Origin: Desulfuromonadaceae bacterium
Lineage (GTDB): Bacteria > Desulfobacterota > Desulfuromonadia > Desulfuromonadales > JAHYIW01
Reading direction: 5' to 3'
DNA length: 64,000 bases
Assembly: GCA_019429445.1 (NCBI GenBank)
Contig: JAHYIW010000001.1
Coordinates: 1 to 64,000 of the forward strand
Each line of letters opens with the position of its first letter. The stretch's first letter is position 1. This document shows positions 44,589-54,532 of the stretch, one piece after another. Both the position numbers and the translations under genes were made by a program. The notes beneath the pieces are model-generated. The model saw only the letters and a list, made by a program, of their open reading frames with translations. It did no database searches and had not been told where the DNA came from.

Positions 44589-45275
44589 ATGAATCGACCG
44601 GCGTTCGCAATCTGGCTCCTGACCGCTTTTGTCGCGCTCATTCTGTCCGGCTGTGCCGGGACAGCGGCCCCGCCGCAGCGCAGCGCAGAGGATTTACGTC
44701 TCAGCGCTGAATCGCATATTACCGACAGACAATTCTCTGCCGCAGCGGCTGAGCTGGCAGCGGCCATTGAACTTGCCCCCCATGAAGCCGACCACGCCCT
44801 GCGCTACGGTGAAATCCTTGAAGTGATGTCTCGCTGGCAGGACGCCCGCACCAACTACCAGAAGCTACTGGAGCGACTCCCCCCCGAGCACCCGCGGCGC
44901 AACGAGTTTATTTATCGCCTGTCTCTCCTGGCATTATTCAAGCTGGATGACCCCGAAACCGCCAAACAATTGAGTCAGCAACTTTTGACAAACAGCGCAG
45001 CGTACTTCGATATTCAGGGCGTCCTCACGGAGCGGGCTGGCGACATGCGCGGCGCCCTGCGTTTTTTTAATCGTGGCTTGGCAGCACAACCGAGCAAAGA
45101 AGTTGCCGCGCGTATCCTGCAGCACGCCACCACCGCTTACGTGCGTCTTGATCAGATTTCAGCGGCCTTCGGCACCTTGTTCAACGCCATCAACCTGGCG
45201 GGGCGCAAACCTGCTTTGGAAAAAGAAATTGAAGCTGACTGGAGTGCGCTCAAGGAAAAATATGGAGAATATTGA
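44589..45275 (+). CDS. TPR-repeat lipoprotein
   Basis: 228 residues. Signal peptide with lipobox LSGC (Cys22), then tetratricopeptide-like helices: DRQFSAAAAELAAAIELAPHEADHALRYGEIL, RWQDARTNYQKLLERLP and GDMRGALRFFNRGLAAQP. A periplasmic scaffold or assembly factor is likely. It is 24 bp from purC and ends at a strong hairpin, so it closes that operon. Confidence 0.85.
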   Translation: MNRPAFAIWLLTAFVALILSGCAGTAAPPQRSAEDLRLSAESHITDRQFSAAAAELAAAIELAPHEADHALRYGEILEVMSRWQDARTNYQKLLERLPPEHPRRNEFIYRLSLLALFKLDDPETAKQLSQQLLTNSAAYFDIQGVLTERAGDMRGALRFFNRGLAAQPSKEVAARILQHATTAYVRLDQISAAFGTLFNAINLAGRKPALEKEIEADWSALKEKYGEY

Positions 45276-45310
45276 TTCTGGGCGGGAACATTTCAGGCAT
45301 CGACACACAA

Positions 45311-45340
45311 CATGACCCGACTCATTTGAATCGGGTCATG
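45311..45340. terminator. Bidirectional terminator
   Basis: CATGACCCGA and TCGGGTCATG form a perfect 10-bp stem with a 10-nt loop, placed between two convergent genes. U-tracts are weak on both sides. Confidence 0.7.
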
Positions 45341-45377
45341 ATTTATTCAGCAGACCAATTTCATCATTTACAGGGGA

Positions 45378-46487
45378 TCAGTGCAACGCATAGATATTGC
45401 GGTCATCACTGCCAAAATAAACCGTCCCCTTGACCACCGCAGGAGTCGTTCGCACCCACCCCCCGGCCTTGAATTTCCAGAGCTCCTTGCCGGTATCTGC
45501 TGCAACCGCATAAAAATGACTGTCACGACTGCCAAAATAGACCACGCCGTCGGCAACGGTCGGCGATGAATTGACCATCCCGCCGGTTTTAAAACGCCAG
45601 CGCAATTTCCCCGTAGTCAATTCCAGCGCATAAAGATTATTGTCATCGCAGCCCACATAAAGGGTTTCCCCCAGCAGTGCCGCGGAGGATGTAATTTCAT
45701 TCCCCAACCGTTGCTGCCAACGCAGTTTGCCGCTGGCCGGATCAAAAGCATAAAGCCGACGGTCAAGGCTCCCGACTACCAGGATCCCCGCTTGAACGGC
45801 AGGAGTTGCCACGATTGCGCGGTTTACCTTGTAACGCCAGACTTCCTTGCCATCGTCAAGATTGACGGCAATCAGGTGCCCCTTGCGCGTTCCAAAAAAA
45901 ACCCGCTTATCCTTGACTGCCGGTGACGATTCGATCGCTTCCCCCGCTTCAAACTGCCAGGTCTGCTTGCCGGTCTTCAGCTCCGCTGCCAGTAAACGCC
46001 CGTTGGTATCGGCAACAATCACCTGCTTGCCGACTATCACCGGAGAAGCATTGATTCCCCCTCCGTTGACGTCGATTTCCCACAGCAACACCCCGGTCGC
46101 GCGATTCAATGCAATGAACCTTCCTTTATCCGTCCCGAAACAGACAATATTGCCGGCAACCGCAGCACTCGACAAAACTTTCCCCTGCGCGTCAAACTTC
46201 CAGAGTTCTTTGCCGGTTGCTGCCTCCAGCGCCCGAAAAGTTCGATCCATGCTGCCGATATATACCACATTGTTCGCCACTGTCGGTGACGCTGTAATCA
46301 CATAACCGGTCGGCACTTGCCACTGCACCCCGCTGAGGGTCTTCACGGCAGTGGCCTTTGTAATGCCGCTGCGGCTCGCATCGCCGCGAAACATCACCGT
46401 CTCACCTGTATCTTTCCTGCTGCAGGCGGAAATCAGCAAGCACCAGGTGACCAGCAACAAACAAAAAATGACTCTTCGTTTGGACAT
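45378..46487 (-). CDS. BamB-like PQQ-repeat beta-propeller lipoprotein
   Basis: 369 residues. Lipobox ISAC (Cys22) follows a clean signal peptide. About eight repeats of the type ATGKELWKFDAQGKVLSSAA / VVYFGS..G..YALE build a propeller of PQQ-like blades. BamB has this fold in the outer-membrane barrel assembly machine, but alcohol dehydrogenase-like PQQ ligands are not seen, so it is a structural propeller. Monocistronic, convergent with the TPR lipoprotein. Confidence 0.85.
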   Translation of the reverse strand: MSKRRVIFCLLLVTWCLLISACSRKDTGETVMFRGDASRSGITKATAVKTLSGVQWQVPTGYVITASPTVANNVVYIGSMDRTFRALEAATGKELWKFDAQGKVLSSAAVAGNIVCFGTDKGRFIALNRATGVLLWEIDVNGGGINASPVIVGKQVIVADTNGRLLAAELKTGKQTWQFEAGEAIESSPAVKDKRVFFGTRKGHLIAVNLDDGKEVWRYKVNRAIVATPAVQAGILVVGSLDRRLYAFDPASGKLRWQQRLGNEITSSAALLGETLYVGCDDNNLYALELTTGKLRWRFKTGGMVNSSPTVADGVVYFGSRDSHFYAVAADTGKELWKFKAGGWVRTTPAVVKGTVYFGSDDRNIYALH

Positions 46488-46618
46488 CCGTTCCTCCCTA
46501 GATTAAATGAGACACCGGAGTTTAATTGATTTTCCCCAAGCTTTCCAGTCTTTTCGCTATCGAACAGCATTAACACTGAACCACCGCGCGGATTGCTTCT
46601 AAGCGTTGCAGAATTTTA

Positions 46619-46648
46619 TTGACAGGGCAAGAGGGGCTTTGATATAAG
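46619..46648 (+). promoter_or_regulatory. Promoter of tRNA-Ala
   Basis: TTGACA (46619) and TATAAG (46643) with an 18-bp spacer lie 13 bp upstream of the tRNA. Confidence 0.75.
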
Positions 46649-46661
46649 TTGGCTCCGTTTC

Positions 46662-46737
<76 letters not shown>

Positions 46738-46740
46738 GTA

Positions 46741-46781
46741 AAAAAAAGGACTTACGATTTTTTGTCGTAAGTCCTTTTTTT
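46741..46781 (+). terminator. Rho-independent terminator after tRNA-Ala
   Basis: GGACTTACGA and TCGTAAGTCC form the stem, flanked by A7 and T7, so it can act in both directions. Confidence 0.93.
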
Positions 46782-47111
46782 GTGGGGTGCAAGATAGGGG
46801 ACAAGATTTTTTGTTATTGTGAAAAAACGGCACTCCGAAAAACTCCCCGGCCCTCTTTTTTGTCAATCGGCATCCAAATTTGACCCATCATCGGCACCTA
46901 ATGGCAATACACAAAACAAATCTATGTCCTCAATAACAAAGCGAAAAACAAGAATCTGGCGGGTCAATATTCGACGCCGATTACAGTTCTAAGTGGGTTA
47001 AATTTAAATGCTGATTGACAGAAAGAAATTCAATGTTTTCAATTTTCCAAGATTTTTCAGTTTCCCAACGCGATGTTCAAAACTCACTGCGCCGGTTGCC
47101 GTAAACAGAGG
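46782..47111. other. Gene-free intergenic stretch
   Basis: A 330-bp AT-richer gap between the tRNA terminator and the glmS stop. No convincing ORF, RNA or repeat is seen, and no terminator for glmS was found. Confidence 0.6.
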
Positions 47112-48941
47112 CTATTCAACTGTCACGCTCTTGGCCAGGTTGCGCGGTTGATCGACATCGGTACCTTTCAGTACGGCGATGTGGTAGGCCAGTAATTGCA
47201 ACGGGATTGAGGTCAGAATCGGCATCAGGTCGTCGTCGGTGGTCGGGATCGCAAGCAGATGGTCGACCTTGCCGTTCAGCGACCATCGGTCATGATTACT
47301 GATCGCGATGATCTTTCCGCCCCGCGCTCGCACTTCCTCCATGTTCGAAATCACTTTTTCATAGGTGGCATTATGCGGGGCAATCACCACCACCGGAAGC
47401 TGTTCGTCGATCAGGGCGATCGGGCCGTGTTTCATCTCTCCAGCGGGGTACCCTTCAGCGTGGATGTAGGAAATTTCCTTGAGCTTGAGAGCCCCTTCCA
47501 GAGCGATTGGATACTGGTTGCCGCGACCGAGATAAAGAAAATCGCGAGCAGTGATATAGTCGTGGGCAATCAGTTTAATTGTAGCGTCAAGTCGCAACAC
47601 GTCTTCGATCAGGCGCGGCAGGGTTGCGAGGCTCTGTTGCGCTTGCCGACAGTCCTGAGCCGACAGTGTTGCGCGCGTCCGGCCGAGATAAAGTGCAAAA
47701 AGATGCAGCGCAACCAGTTGCGTGGTGAACGCCTTGGTCGAGGCAACACCGATCTCCGGCCCGGCGTGGGTGTAGATCACCCCGTCACTTTCGCGGGCAA
47801 TCGACGATTCAACCACATTGCAGATCGTCAGGGTCTTGCCCTTTTTCCCCTTCGCTTCGCGCAGTGCCGCCAGGGTGTCGGCGGTTTCACCGCTCTGGCT
47901 GATCAGAATTGTCAGTGACGTGGCGGTAATGATCGGGTCGCGATAGCGGAACTCGCTGGCGATATCGACTTCGACTGAAACCCGGCTGAGTTTTTCGATA
48001 AGAAATTTGCCGACCAGCGCGGCATGCCACGAAGTCCCGCAGGCGACGATAAAAATCTTGTCGATGGCACGCAACTGGTCGCTGCTCAGACCGATATTTT
48101 CAAGGTAGATGTCGCCACTTTCTTCACGCAAACGCCCCGCCAGGGTGTCGGCAATGGCGCGTGGCTGTTCGTGAATCTCCTTCAGCATGAAGTGCTTGTA
48201 ACCCCCCTTTTCCGCCATCAGCGGGTTCCAGAGGATAGTCTTGACGGTCTTGACCCGGACGTTTCCGGCCAGGTCGGAATAACGGGCGGCCTCGCGGGTA
48301 AAGACCGCCACTTCTCCATCGTCGAGAAAGACCATGTCACGGGTATGGGAGAGCATTGCCGGAATATCAGAAGCGACAAAAAATTCCCCGTGCCCTTCAC
48401 CAACGACCAGTGGTGATCCCTGCTTGGCGGCAATCAACGTATCCGGTTCCTGCTCACAGAGGACCGCAACAGCGTAGGCGCCGCGCACCTCGGTGAGGGC
48501 TTTACGCACCGCCGTTTCAAAGTCACCACACGCCTTGAACTGTTCTTCAATCAGGTGGGCGATGATTTCGGTATCGGTTTCCGAGCGGAAATTATGGCCG
48601 CGTTGGCGCAACGCTTCCTTGAGCTCCAGGTAGTTTTCGATAATGCCGTTGTGCACCACAACGATTCCACCCGCAACGTGGGGATGGGCGTTCGTTTCGG
48701 AGGGGCGGCCATGGGTTGCCCAGCGGGTATGACCGATGCCACAGGTCCCGGTCAACGGTTGTTCCGCGACCCGTCGGCACAAGTTACTCAGTTTTCCTTC
48801 GGCCCGAAGCGTTTTGATCCGGTCCGCCATGAGGATGGCAATCCCCGCTGAATCGTAACCGCGATATTCAAGCCGTTGCAGGCCGTCGAGGATAATGGGG
48901 GGAGCTTGCTGGGTGCCAATATAGCCGACAATTCCGCACAT
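47112..48941 (-). CDS. glmS: Glutamine--fructose-6-phosphate aminotransferase GlmS
   Basis: 609 residues, the standard length. The start at 48941 gives Met-Cys-Gly-Ile-Val-Gly, where Cys2 becomes the N-terminal glutaminase nucleophile; upstream in-frame codons lie in glm[10 protein letters not shown], two SIS domains ([26 protein letters not shown]) and the C-terminal NLAKSVTVE end are present. It makes glucosamine-6-phosphate for wall and LPS. glmU lies 7 bp upstream. No glmS ribozyme is evident. Confidence 0.97.
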   Translation of the reverse strand: MCGIVGYIGTQQAPPIILDGLQRLEYRGYDSAGIAILMADRIKTLRAEGKLSNLCRRVAEQPLTGTCGIGHTRWATHGRPSETNAHPHVAGGIVVVHNGIIENYLELKEALRQRGHNFRSETDTEIIAHLIEEQFKACGDFETAVRKALTEVRGAYAVAVLCEQEPDTLIAAKQGSPLVVGEGHGEFFVASDIPAMLSHTRDMVFLDDGEVAVFTREAARYSDLAGNVRVKTVKTILWNPLMAEKGGYKHFMLKEIHEQPRAIADTLAGRLREESGDIYLENIGLSSDQLRAIDKIFIVACGTSWHAALVGKFLIEKLSRVSVEVDIASEFRYRDPIITATSLTILISQSGETADTLAALREAKGKKGKTLTICNVVESSIARESDGVIYTHAGPEIGVASTKAFTTQLVALHLFALYLGRTRATLSAQDCRQAQQSLATLPRLIEDVLRLDATIKLIAHDYITARDFLYLGRGNQYPIALEGALKLKEISYIHAEGYPAGEMKHGPIALIDEQLPVVVIAPHNATYEKVISNMEEVRARGGKIIAISNHDRWSLNGKVDHLLAIPTTDDDLMPILTSIPLQLLAYHIAVLKGTDVDQPRNLAKSVTVE

Positions 48942-48948
48942 AATTTGA

Positions 48949-50334
48949 TTATTTCCCTGTTTTTGGTTTACGGTTGCGCCAGCCGGGAACGATCTTCTGC
49001 CTGACACGAGACAGCGCCAGGGCGTCCCGCGGAACATCTTCGGTGATGGTGGAGCCGGCACCGATCAGGCTGTTGCGACCGATGGTCACCGGGGCGATCA
49101 ACTGAGTGTCGCTGCCGACGAAAACGTCGTCTTCGACGATCGTTTTGTACTTGTTGATCCCGTCGTAGTTGCAGGTGATCGTTCCGCAGCCGAAATTGAC
49201 ATTTTTACCGACCTCGGCGTCACCGATGTACGTCAAGTGGCTGGCTTGCGATTTTTCGCCAAAGACGGCTTTTTTTGTTTCGACAAAATTGCCGAGTTTG
49301 TTGTTGCCGACCAATACGGTTCCCGGTCGCAGGTGGGCCATCGGACCGATTGTGCAGCCGTTACCGAGCTCCGCCCCGGTCAGCACCGAACCGGATTTAA
49401 TATGGACGTGATCACCCAACCGGCAATCGGTAATCACCGCGCCGGGTTCGATGATGCAATCGGCACCGATGCAAGTGGTGCCGCGCAGATGGACATTGGG
49501 GTGAACCAGGGTGTCGGCGGCAATGGTGACCGTAGCGTCGATATAGGTTGTTGCCGGATCGATCAACGTGACCCCGGCGCGCATCAGTTGTTCGTTGATG
49601 CGGCGGCGCACGATCGTGGCGGCGTGCGCCAACTGCACGCGATCATTGATGCCCATTGCTTCATCGGTATCGTCAGTCGCGATCGCGCAAACCGTCTTCC
49701 CCTGACTGCGGGCGATGCCGATGATGTCGGTCAGATAATATTCTCCCTGAGCATTGCCGCGTCCAACCTGACGCAGGGCTGCAAAGACAAAGGGGGCGGC
49801 GAAGGCGTAGATGCCGGTATTGATTTCATGCACCTGCTGCTGTTCGGTGCTCGCATCCTTTTCTTCAATAATCGCTGTGACCGCGCCGTTTTCGCGGATG
49901 ATGCGGCCATAACCGGTTGGATCGGGCATCATGGTGGTCAGGACGGAAACTGCCGCCCCGGCCGCATGGTGACGGTGCAATAATGTCTCGATAGTGGTTT
50001 TCTTCAGCAGCGGAACATCGCCGCAGAAAAGGAGTAAGGTGCCGGAAAAGTTTTCCAGTGCCGCCGCCGCACAGAGCAGTGCGTGGCCGGTGCCGAGTTG
50101 CTCACGCTGTTCGACAAACAGGACATCGCGCTCACTGAACGCCGCTTTGACGCGCTCACTGCCGTGGCCGACAATCATGACTTGCGGTTGGCAATGCAAC
50201 TGTTCGGCCAGGTTCAGTGGCCAGGCCGCCAGTGGTTGCCCGGCCAACGGATGCAAAACTTTAGGCAACTGCGACTTCATGCGCGTGCCCTGACCCGCCG
50301 CCAGGATGACTGCTGCATAGGTGTGTTGGATCAT
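48949..50334 (-). CDS. glmU: Bifunctional UDP-GlcNAc pyrophosphorylase/acetyltransferase GlmU
   Basis: 461 residues. The N-terminal uridylyltransferase motif is [23 protein letters not shown] left-handed beta-helix from about residue 250 ([22 protein letters not shown]) carries the acetyltransferase, with [20 protein letters not shown] near the active site. The ATG at 50334 follows GGGGAGACGG; an open frame 27 codons longer is rejected. It forms a two-gene UDP-GlcNAc operon with glmS. Confidence 0.97.
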   Translation of the reverse strand: MIQHTYAAVILAAGQGTRMKSQLPKVLHPLAGQPLAAWPLNLAEQLHCQPQVMIVGHGSERVKAAFSERDVLFVEQREQLGTGHALLCAAAALENFSGTLLLFCGDVPLLKKTTIETLLHRHHAAGAAVSVLTTMMPDPTGYGRIIRENGAVTAIIEEKDASTEQQQVHEINTGIYAFAAPFVFAALRQVGRGNAQGEYYLTDIIGIARSQGKTVCAIATDDTDEAMGINDRVQLAHAATIVRRRINEQLMRAGVTLIDPATTYIDATVTIAADTLVHPNVHLRGTTCIGADCIIEPGAVITDCRLGDHVHIKSGSVLTGAELGNGCTIGPMAHLRPGTVLVGNNKLGNFVETKKAVFGEKSQASHLTYIGDAEVGKNVNFGCGTITCNYDGINKYKTIVEDDVFVGSDTQLIAPVTIGRNSLIGAGSTITEDVPRDALALSRVRQKIVPGWRNRKPKTGK

Positions 50335-50471
50335 GCCCCCGTCTCCCCGTATGGATTGATTAGAGTCGGCATTATCTGGTTTCAGGATGAGGGAGTCAAG
50401 GTCGATTTGTGCCATGCAGAGATTTTGACTATTTCCCTTGCCTCAGGTAAAATCAGCAGCTGGATTGACAG

Positions 50472-50615
50472 TTGATGGCGTCGCAAAAAGTCCGCCCTGC
50501 TGCGTTACGCTGGTTTTTCATGACCTCGACCTACCTGACGCCCGTGAAAAACCACCAAGCCTTGGAGGACGAAATTTTTGCTTAGCCATCCTTTGAGTTT
50601 TTGCGAGTGCATCAA
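50472..50615. repeat. 144-bp palindromic-ended intergenic element
   Basis: The left end TTGATGGCGTCGCAAAAAG is mirrored at the right end by TTTTTGCGAGTGCATCAA. The right-end sequence TTTTTGCGAGTGCATCA recurs upstream of the ammonia-lyase gene at about 6044-6060. Noncoding, MITE-like. Confidence 0.75.
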
Positions 50616-50618
50616 ACA

Positions 50619-52478
50619 TCAGGCTTTGACCAGCAACCCTTCCTGCACCGCAAACAGCAACAGTTCCTCCGCCTCGGTGCGCGGCAGCCGACCGGCAAAA
50701 ATCTCCTCCGGAGTACACGAACCGTCACTCATCTTCAGCAGTCGGGCAAACTCGTCGCTGAGCGATTCACAGATCAGTTCGCCGTTGCGGCGCAGATAAA
50801 GAGCCGTCGAGCCGGTTGCCCTGGCGGTATGGACGAACCGTTCCAGGCTCTTTCCCCCCAGCGACTGCAACGCATCGATCTCATAATGAAAATCTCCCAG
50901 GCGCAACGTTTCGGCAGTACGCCAGCGGCGAGTCCAGGCTTGCTTCGCAGCGACATCCGCAGGGGGGAGCGTTTCCGGCCCGAGCAAAGTTTCCGCGCCG
51001 TAAAAGCGATCGTTGAGCAGGTCTTCAACCGCCGCCCGCAGATGTTCCTTGTGTCGCTGGCGCAGGAGCTCGGCGAGATAACCGTGCTGGAGCGGCAGCA
51101 CCCGCGCCGGGGACCAGTTTTCGGCGCGGGTCAGCTCCGCCGCAGAAAGGTGGCGATCAGCCGTCAGCCAACGCCAGAAACCTTCGAGAAATGCGCAGGC
51201 GTCCAACTCACAGGCGGCCAGCAAGATCGACAGTAAACCGACCGCACGACCGCAGTTGTAAAAAAGACCGCAGGCGGCGGCGAGCTGGTCACAGGCCGCA
51301 AGGTCGGCGGCGCTGAAGTCGTTCGCTTCGAGCAGGGTGTAGGGCGGGGCGACCTGTGCGCGCAGACCGAATTCAGTGCATCGTTCGGCCAGGGTGGTGC
51401 CGGGGAGCACCGCCAGCGGGAAGATGTCGAGATGATTCGGTTGCAGCGCGAGCACCCGGTCGAGACTTTGACGAAAGCCGGCGGCGCTGTCACCGGGCAG
51501 ACCGTAGATCAGGTCGATGCCGAAGGTGATCCCGGCGCTATTTAAGAGGGTGACCCCGGCGCTGAAACGGTCGAAGTCAAACGGGCGGTGCATGGCGCGC
51601 AGCACCGCTGCGTGGGTTGACTGTAAACCCACTTGCACCGAACAGGGCAGCCTGCTCAGCAATGCGACGGTTTCGCGATCCAGGTGCTCGGCTTTGGCCT
51701 CGAAATGCAGGTGGATGTCGGCCGGGTGACGCAGGAGCATCCGCAGCAGCCGTTTGCCGCGTGCGGGGGGAACGTTGAAGGTCGAATCGAGAACCCACAG
51801 CTGCGCAATCCCGGTCTTGCAAAAAAGTTCCCACTCCTGCTCCAGGCGGTTCAAAGGCAGCGCCTGTACACCGCGCACGCCCCCTGCATCGAAACAAAAA
51901 TCACAGCTGAAGGAGCAGCCGCGAGCGACTTCCCAGAGTACCCCGCTAGCGGGCTGTGCAACCAGACTCCGGTTCAACCAGGGCGAGTTGAAGGTCTGCG
52001 CTGCGCACCGGGGCGCATCAGGCGTATGGCAGATCCCGGTGCCGGTGGCATAGGTGATCCCCGCAACCGTTGCCAGTGCTCGACCTTCCGCGAGCGCCGC
52101 GAGCAATGTCGGCAGCGGGCCTTCCCCCGCCCCGCGAACGGCGACGGACAGCGCGCAGGCAGCCAGTGTTCCAGTCGGATCGGCGGTCGCCTCTGGTCCG
52201 CCGCCGATGAGAATCAACGCGGGATATTCCGCGCGCAGGTGCCGGTTCAATGCACCGATCCGTTCCCGGTTCCAGAGGTAGATCGGCTCGATGATAATGT
52301 CCGGCTGCTCCTCGCGCAGGGCCGCAAGAATTTCTGTTTCGGAGTGATCGGGGAAGAAGTCGAGCAGCACACAGTCGGCTTGTTGTGTTGCTGGCAACGC
52401 TGCAACCAAACACCCTGCGGCCAGCGGAGTGGCTTGCGGTGAGCGACGGGCGTGGAGGGTAACGAAAAGGATCTTCAT
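50619..52478 (-). CDS. Radical SAM protein, B12-binding N-terminus (DUF4080-like)
   Basis: 619 residues. An N-terminal Rossmann domain (LILIGGGPEATADPTGTL; VRGAGEGPLPTLL) precedes the SAM cluster motif with Cys188, Cys192 and Cys195 in RGCSFSCDFCFDAGG. A barrel with FGIDLIYGLPGDSAAGFRQSLD and a long C-terminal region (DUF4080-like) follow. Its chemistry is unknown. The start overlaps the upstream patatin-like gene, which suggests a lipid or membrane connection. It is unrelated in position to the trio at 14827-18916. Confidence 0.85.
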   Translation of the reverse strand: MKILFVTLHARRSPQATPLAAGCLVAALPATQQADCVLLDFFPDHSETEILAALREEQPDIIIEPIYLWNRERIGALNRHLRAEYPALILIGGGPEATADPTGTLAACALSVAVRGAGEGPLPTLLAALAEGRALATVAGITYATGTGICHTPDAPRCAAQTFNSPWLNRSLVAQPASGVLWEVARGCSFSCDFCFDAGGVRGVQALPLNRLEQEWELFCKTGIAQLWVLDSTFNVPPARGKRLLRMLLRHPADIHLHFEAKAEHLDRETVALLSRLPCSVQVGLQSTHAAVLRAMHRPFDFDRFSAGVTLLNSAGITFGIDLIYGLPGDSAAGFRQSLDRVLALQPNHLDIFPLAVLPGTTLAERCTEFGLRAQVAPPYTLLEANDFSAADLAACDQLAAACGLFYNCGRAVGLLSILLAACELDACAFLEGFWRWLTADRHLSAAELTRAENWSPARVLPLQHGYLAELLRQRHKEHLRAAVEDLLNDRFYGAETLLGPETLPPADVAAKQAWTRRWRTAETLRLGDFHYEIDALQSLGGKSLERFVHTARATGSTALYLRRNGELICESLSDEFARLLKMSDGSCTPEEIFAGRLPRTEAEELLLFAVQEGLLVKA

Positions 52479-53608
52479 CGGTATGTTTGACGCGTTGTCG
52501 GTGGGGCTGCTTCGAGTCGATCATTGCGAACGGAGATGCCGTGGCGGGTAAATATTTCTTCCAGCGCATCAAAACGTGAGCTTAGCTGGCTGAGGGTCAG
52601 GTGATAACCGTAATCCATGATGTGGTTACGCGCCTGCTGGCTCATCGGGCTCTGAAAAAAGAGCAACGCCTCTTCGCCGCCAGGCTCCATGACGATCACA
52701 TCAATGTCCGGGCGGGTGCGGCGCAATGCTTCGACTTCCAAATTGATTTTTACCTGCGTTTCTACACGTTGCATCTGTTCCCAGGCGAAGGTGATGCCGA
52801 GGTTGGCGATGCTCGAACAGTTGCCGTAAGACATGGAGGGCAGGCACACGCGCTCACGGTTGTTGCTGATCGGCACCCGCGGGTTGATTAAAATAATCAG
52901 TTTGGCGCCACGTTCCACGGCGAGGTCGAGATGTCCCCCTTGTCCGTAGGAGCCGTCCTGATAATAGTTTGTGCCGATCTGCCAGGGACGAAAGAAAAAT
53001 GGAATCGAGCAGGAAGCGGTGATTGCCGCACAGATATGCATGTCCTGCCGTTCCCCGGTGCCGAAAACAACCCGTTCCCCCAGATCGAGATCGTAAGCCG
53101 GAATGAGCAGCTTGCTCTGCAAGCGGGCAAAGTTGTCGACAATGCCCTCCTTCTGGAACGATGAACAGAGGTAGTGCTGCATCGGTGCGAGGGAGAAGAT
53201 CCCCGCCGGAAACTGCTCCTGGATGATCGTCGGGAGGTCAGCCAGAGAAAATCCCCAGCCGCGCTGGCGGTGATGGCGAAAGACTTTAACGCCGTTGCGC
53301 AGCACATTCATGCAGGAAGTAGCAAGCCCGGTCAGCTCAAAGCGGTAAATATCGCGCCGGTTCCAGTTGAAAACAGTGTGTTCATCGTTGCTGATCGCAT
53401 AAAACAGTTCTGCGGGGGCGATGCGGTTGGCAATCAGGGCGGCAATCACCGAACCGGCGCTGACACCGATGTAAGTGCCAAAGCGACGGGTGCTGAAGCC
53501 GGGAGAAAAGAGCCGGTCGAGGGCCGTCAGACTGCCGATTTCATAGGCCGCCCCCATAATCCCGCCCCCGGCGAGAATCAATGCGGTTTTACTTGTAACC
53601 GGAGGCAT
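52475..53608 (-). CDS. Patatin-like phospholipase
   Basis: 377 residues. Oxyanion loop LAGGGIMGAAYEIG, nucleophile elbow GVSAGS and catalytic Asp in QDGSYGQGG make a complete patatin dyad. Family members hydrolyse phospholipid acyl esters. There is no signal peptide, so it is cytoplasmic or membrane-peripheral. It overlaps the radical SAM gene downstream and lies 14 bp from the upstream gene. Confidence 0.9.
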   Translation of the reverse strand: MPPVTSKTALILAGGGIMGAAYEIGSLTALDRLFSPGFSTRRFGTYIGVSAGSVIAALIANRIAPAELFYAISNDEHTVFNWNRRDIYRFELTGLATSCMNVLRNGVKVFRHHRQRGWGFSLADLPTIIQEQFPAGIFSLAPMQHYLCSSFQKEGIVDNFARLQSKLLIPAYDLDLGERVVFGTGERQDMHICAAITASCSIPFFFRPWQIGTNYYQDGSYGQGGHLDLAVERGAKLIILINPRVPISNNRERVCLPSMSYGNCSSIANLGITFAWEQMQRVETQVKINLEVEALRRTRPDIDVIVMEPGGEEALLFFQSPMSQQARNHIMDYGYHLTLSQLSSRFDALEEIFTRHGISVRNDRLEAAPPTTRQTYR

Positions 53609-53622
53609 GCGGGCGCTCCACG

Positions 53623-54189
53623 TCAGTTTTTCGGACGGACCTTGATCCGTGGTTTACCCTCCTCGATAACAACATTGAATTCGACTTCACGCTCACCGAA
53701 TTTTTCCTTGATCTTGCTGCGTTGTCGTTCGATGGCGACGGCCACCTGTTCCCGTTGCGGCGGCGGCCCGGTCCTGCCGCTCGCGTGGTGCGCGGCGACC
53801 AGTTGATTGAAGAGCCTATCCGCTTCGCTGAGCGCGGCAGGATTGTTTGCGCCGGACTTTGTGGCGGGTGGAGAGGAAACTGTTTTGGCACCCGGTTGAC
53901 GGTGATATTTCCCCTCATCCATCAGCCGCAGGATGCGGTCCCAGTTCCCTGCATAGGAGTGAAAACGGGTGGCGATATTCTGGCGGCGGAAACGTAAATC
54001 GGTCTGCACAATGTGGCGCGAAGTCACGACCCGAATGCGGCGCGCCAGATCCTCGCGATCCTGATAAGGTTCGCGCTTTTCAATCCCGGCGAAATATTGT
54101 TCATAGCGAATCTGCAGCTCTTTAAGCTCCTGCTCCATCGCGGTCAGCGTACGCAGTAACGCTTTTCTTTCGTCAACGTTTTTGGTCAT
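53623..54189 (-). CDS. MXAN_5187-like conserved protein
   Basis: 188 residues, highly charged. An N-terminal coiled coil (ERKALLRTLTAMEQELKELQIRYEQYFAG) is followed by EPYQDREDLARRIR and RHIVQTDLRFRRQNIATRFHSYAGNWDRIL, which resembles the C-terminal domain of myxobacterial MXAN_5187. A Pro-rich linker and a C-terminal part with VAVAIERQRSKIKEKFGEREVEF complete it. Function unknown. First gene of the operon with the patatin and radical SAM genes. Confidence 0.7.
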   Translation of the reverse strand: MTKNVDERKALLRTLTAMEQELKELQIRYEQYFAGIEKREPYQDREDLARRIRVVTSRHIVQTDLRFRRQNIATRFHSYAGNWDRILRLMDEGKYHRQPGAKTVSSPPATKSGANNPAALSEADRLFNQLVAAHHASGRTGPPPQREQVAVAIERQRSKIKEKFGEREVEFNVVIEEGKPRIKVRPKN

Positions 54190-54291
54190 ATGCGGCAATA
54201 TACGCTAAATGACAGGACAATTCAAAAACATTATCACGCGTAGCGACAGGGTTGTTTTTATCAAATCGATAAATTTTTCTTTAATACATGC

Positions 54292-54320
54292 TTGACATGA
54301 TAAAACGAAATGCATAGACT
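54292..54320 (+). promoter_or_regulatory. Promoter of tRNA-Met
   Basis: TTGACA (54292) and TAGACT (54315) are 17 bp apart, and the tRNA begins 13 bp further on. Confidence 0.8.
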
Positions 54321-54333
54321 GTTTTTTTGACAC

Positions 54334-54409
54334 GGGCCTATAGCTCAGTTGGTAGAGCCACCGGCTCATAACCGGTTGGTCCCAGGTTCGAATCCTGGTG
54401 GGCCCACCA
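54334..54409 (+). tRNA. tRNA with CAT anticodon, elongator Met-type
   Basis: A 76-nt cloverleaf with GGGCCTA/TGGGCCC acceptor, anticodon loop CTCATAA (CAT) on stem ACCGG/CCGGT, T arm CCAGGTTCGAATCCTGG and encoded CCA. The paired G1-C72 and the lack of three G-C pairs next to the anticodon loop argue against initiator tRNA. An Ile2 (lysidine) identity cannot be excluded. Confidence 0.93.
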
Positions 54410-54532
54410 TTTTCGGAAACGGCATGAGGCAACGACTCATTTTAACATATCGACTTATCCATCAGTCAGGCAAGAACGAAAGAGTGCAACGGGTCTACCA
54501 CCGCTGCACTCTTTCTCATTTGTGCGCGGGAC

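Noticed and set aside
48942-49061. N-terminal extension of GlmS
   Set aside because: The enzyme needs Cys at position 2 (MCGIVGY). The extension lies inside glmU.
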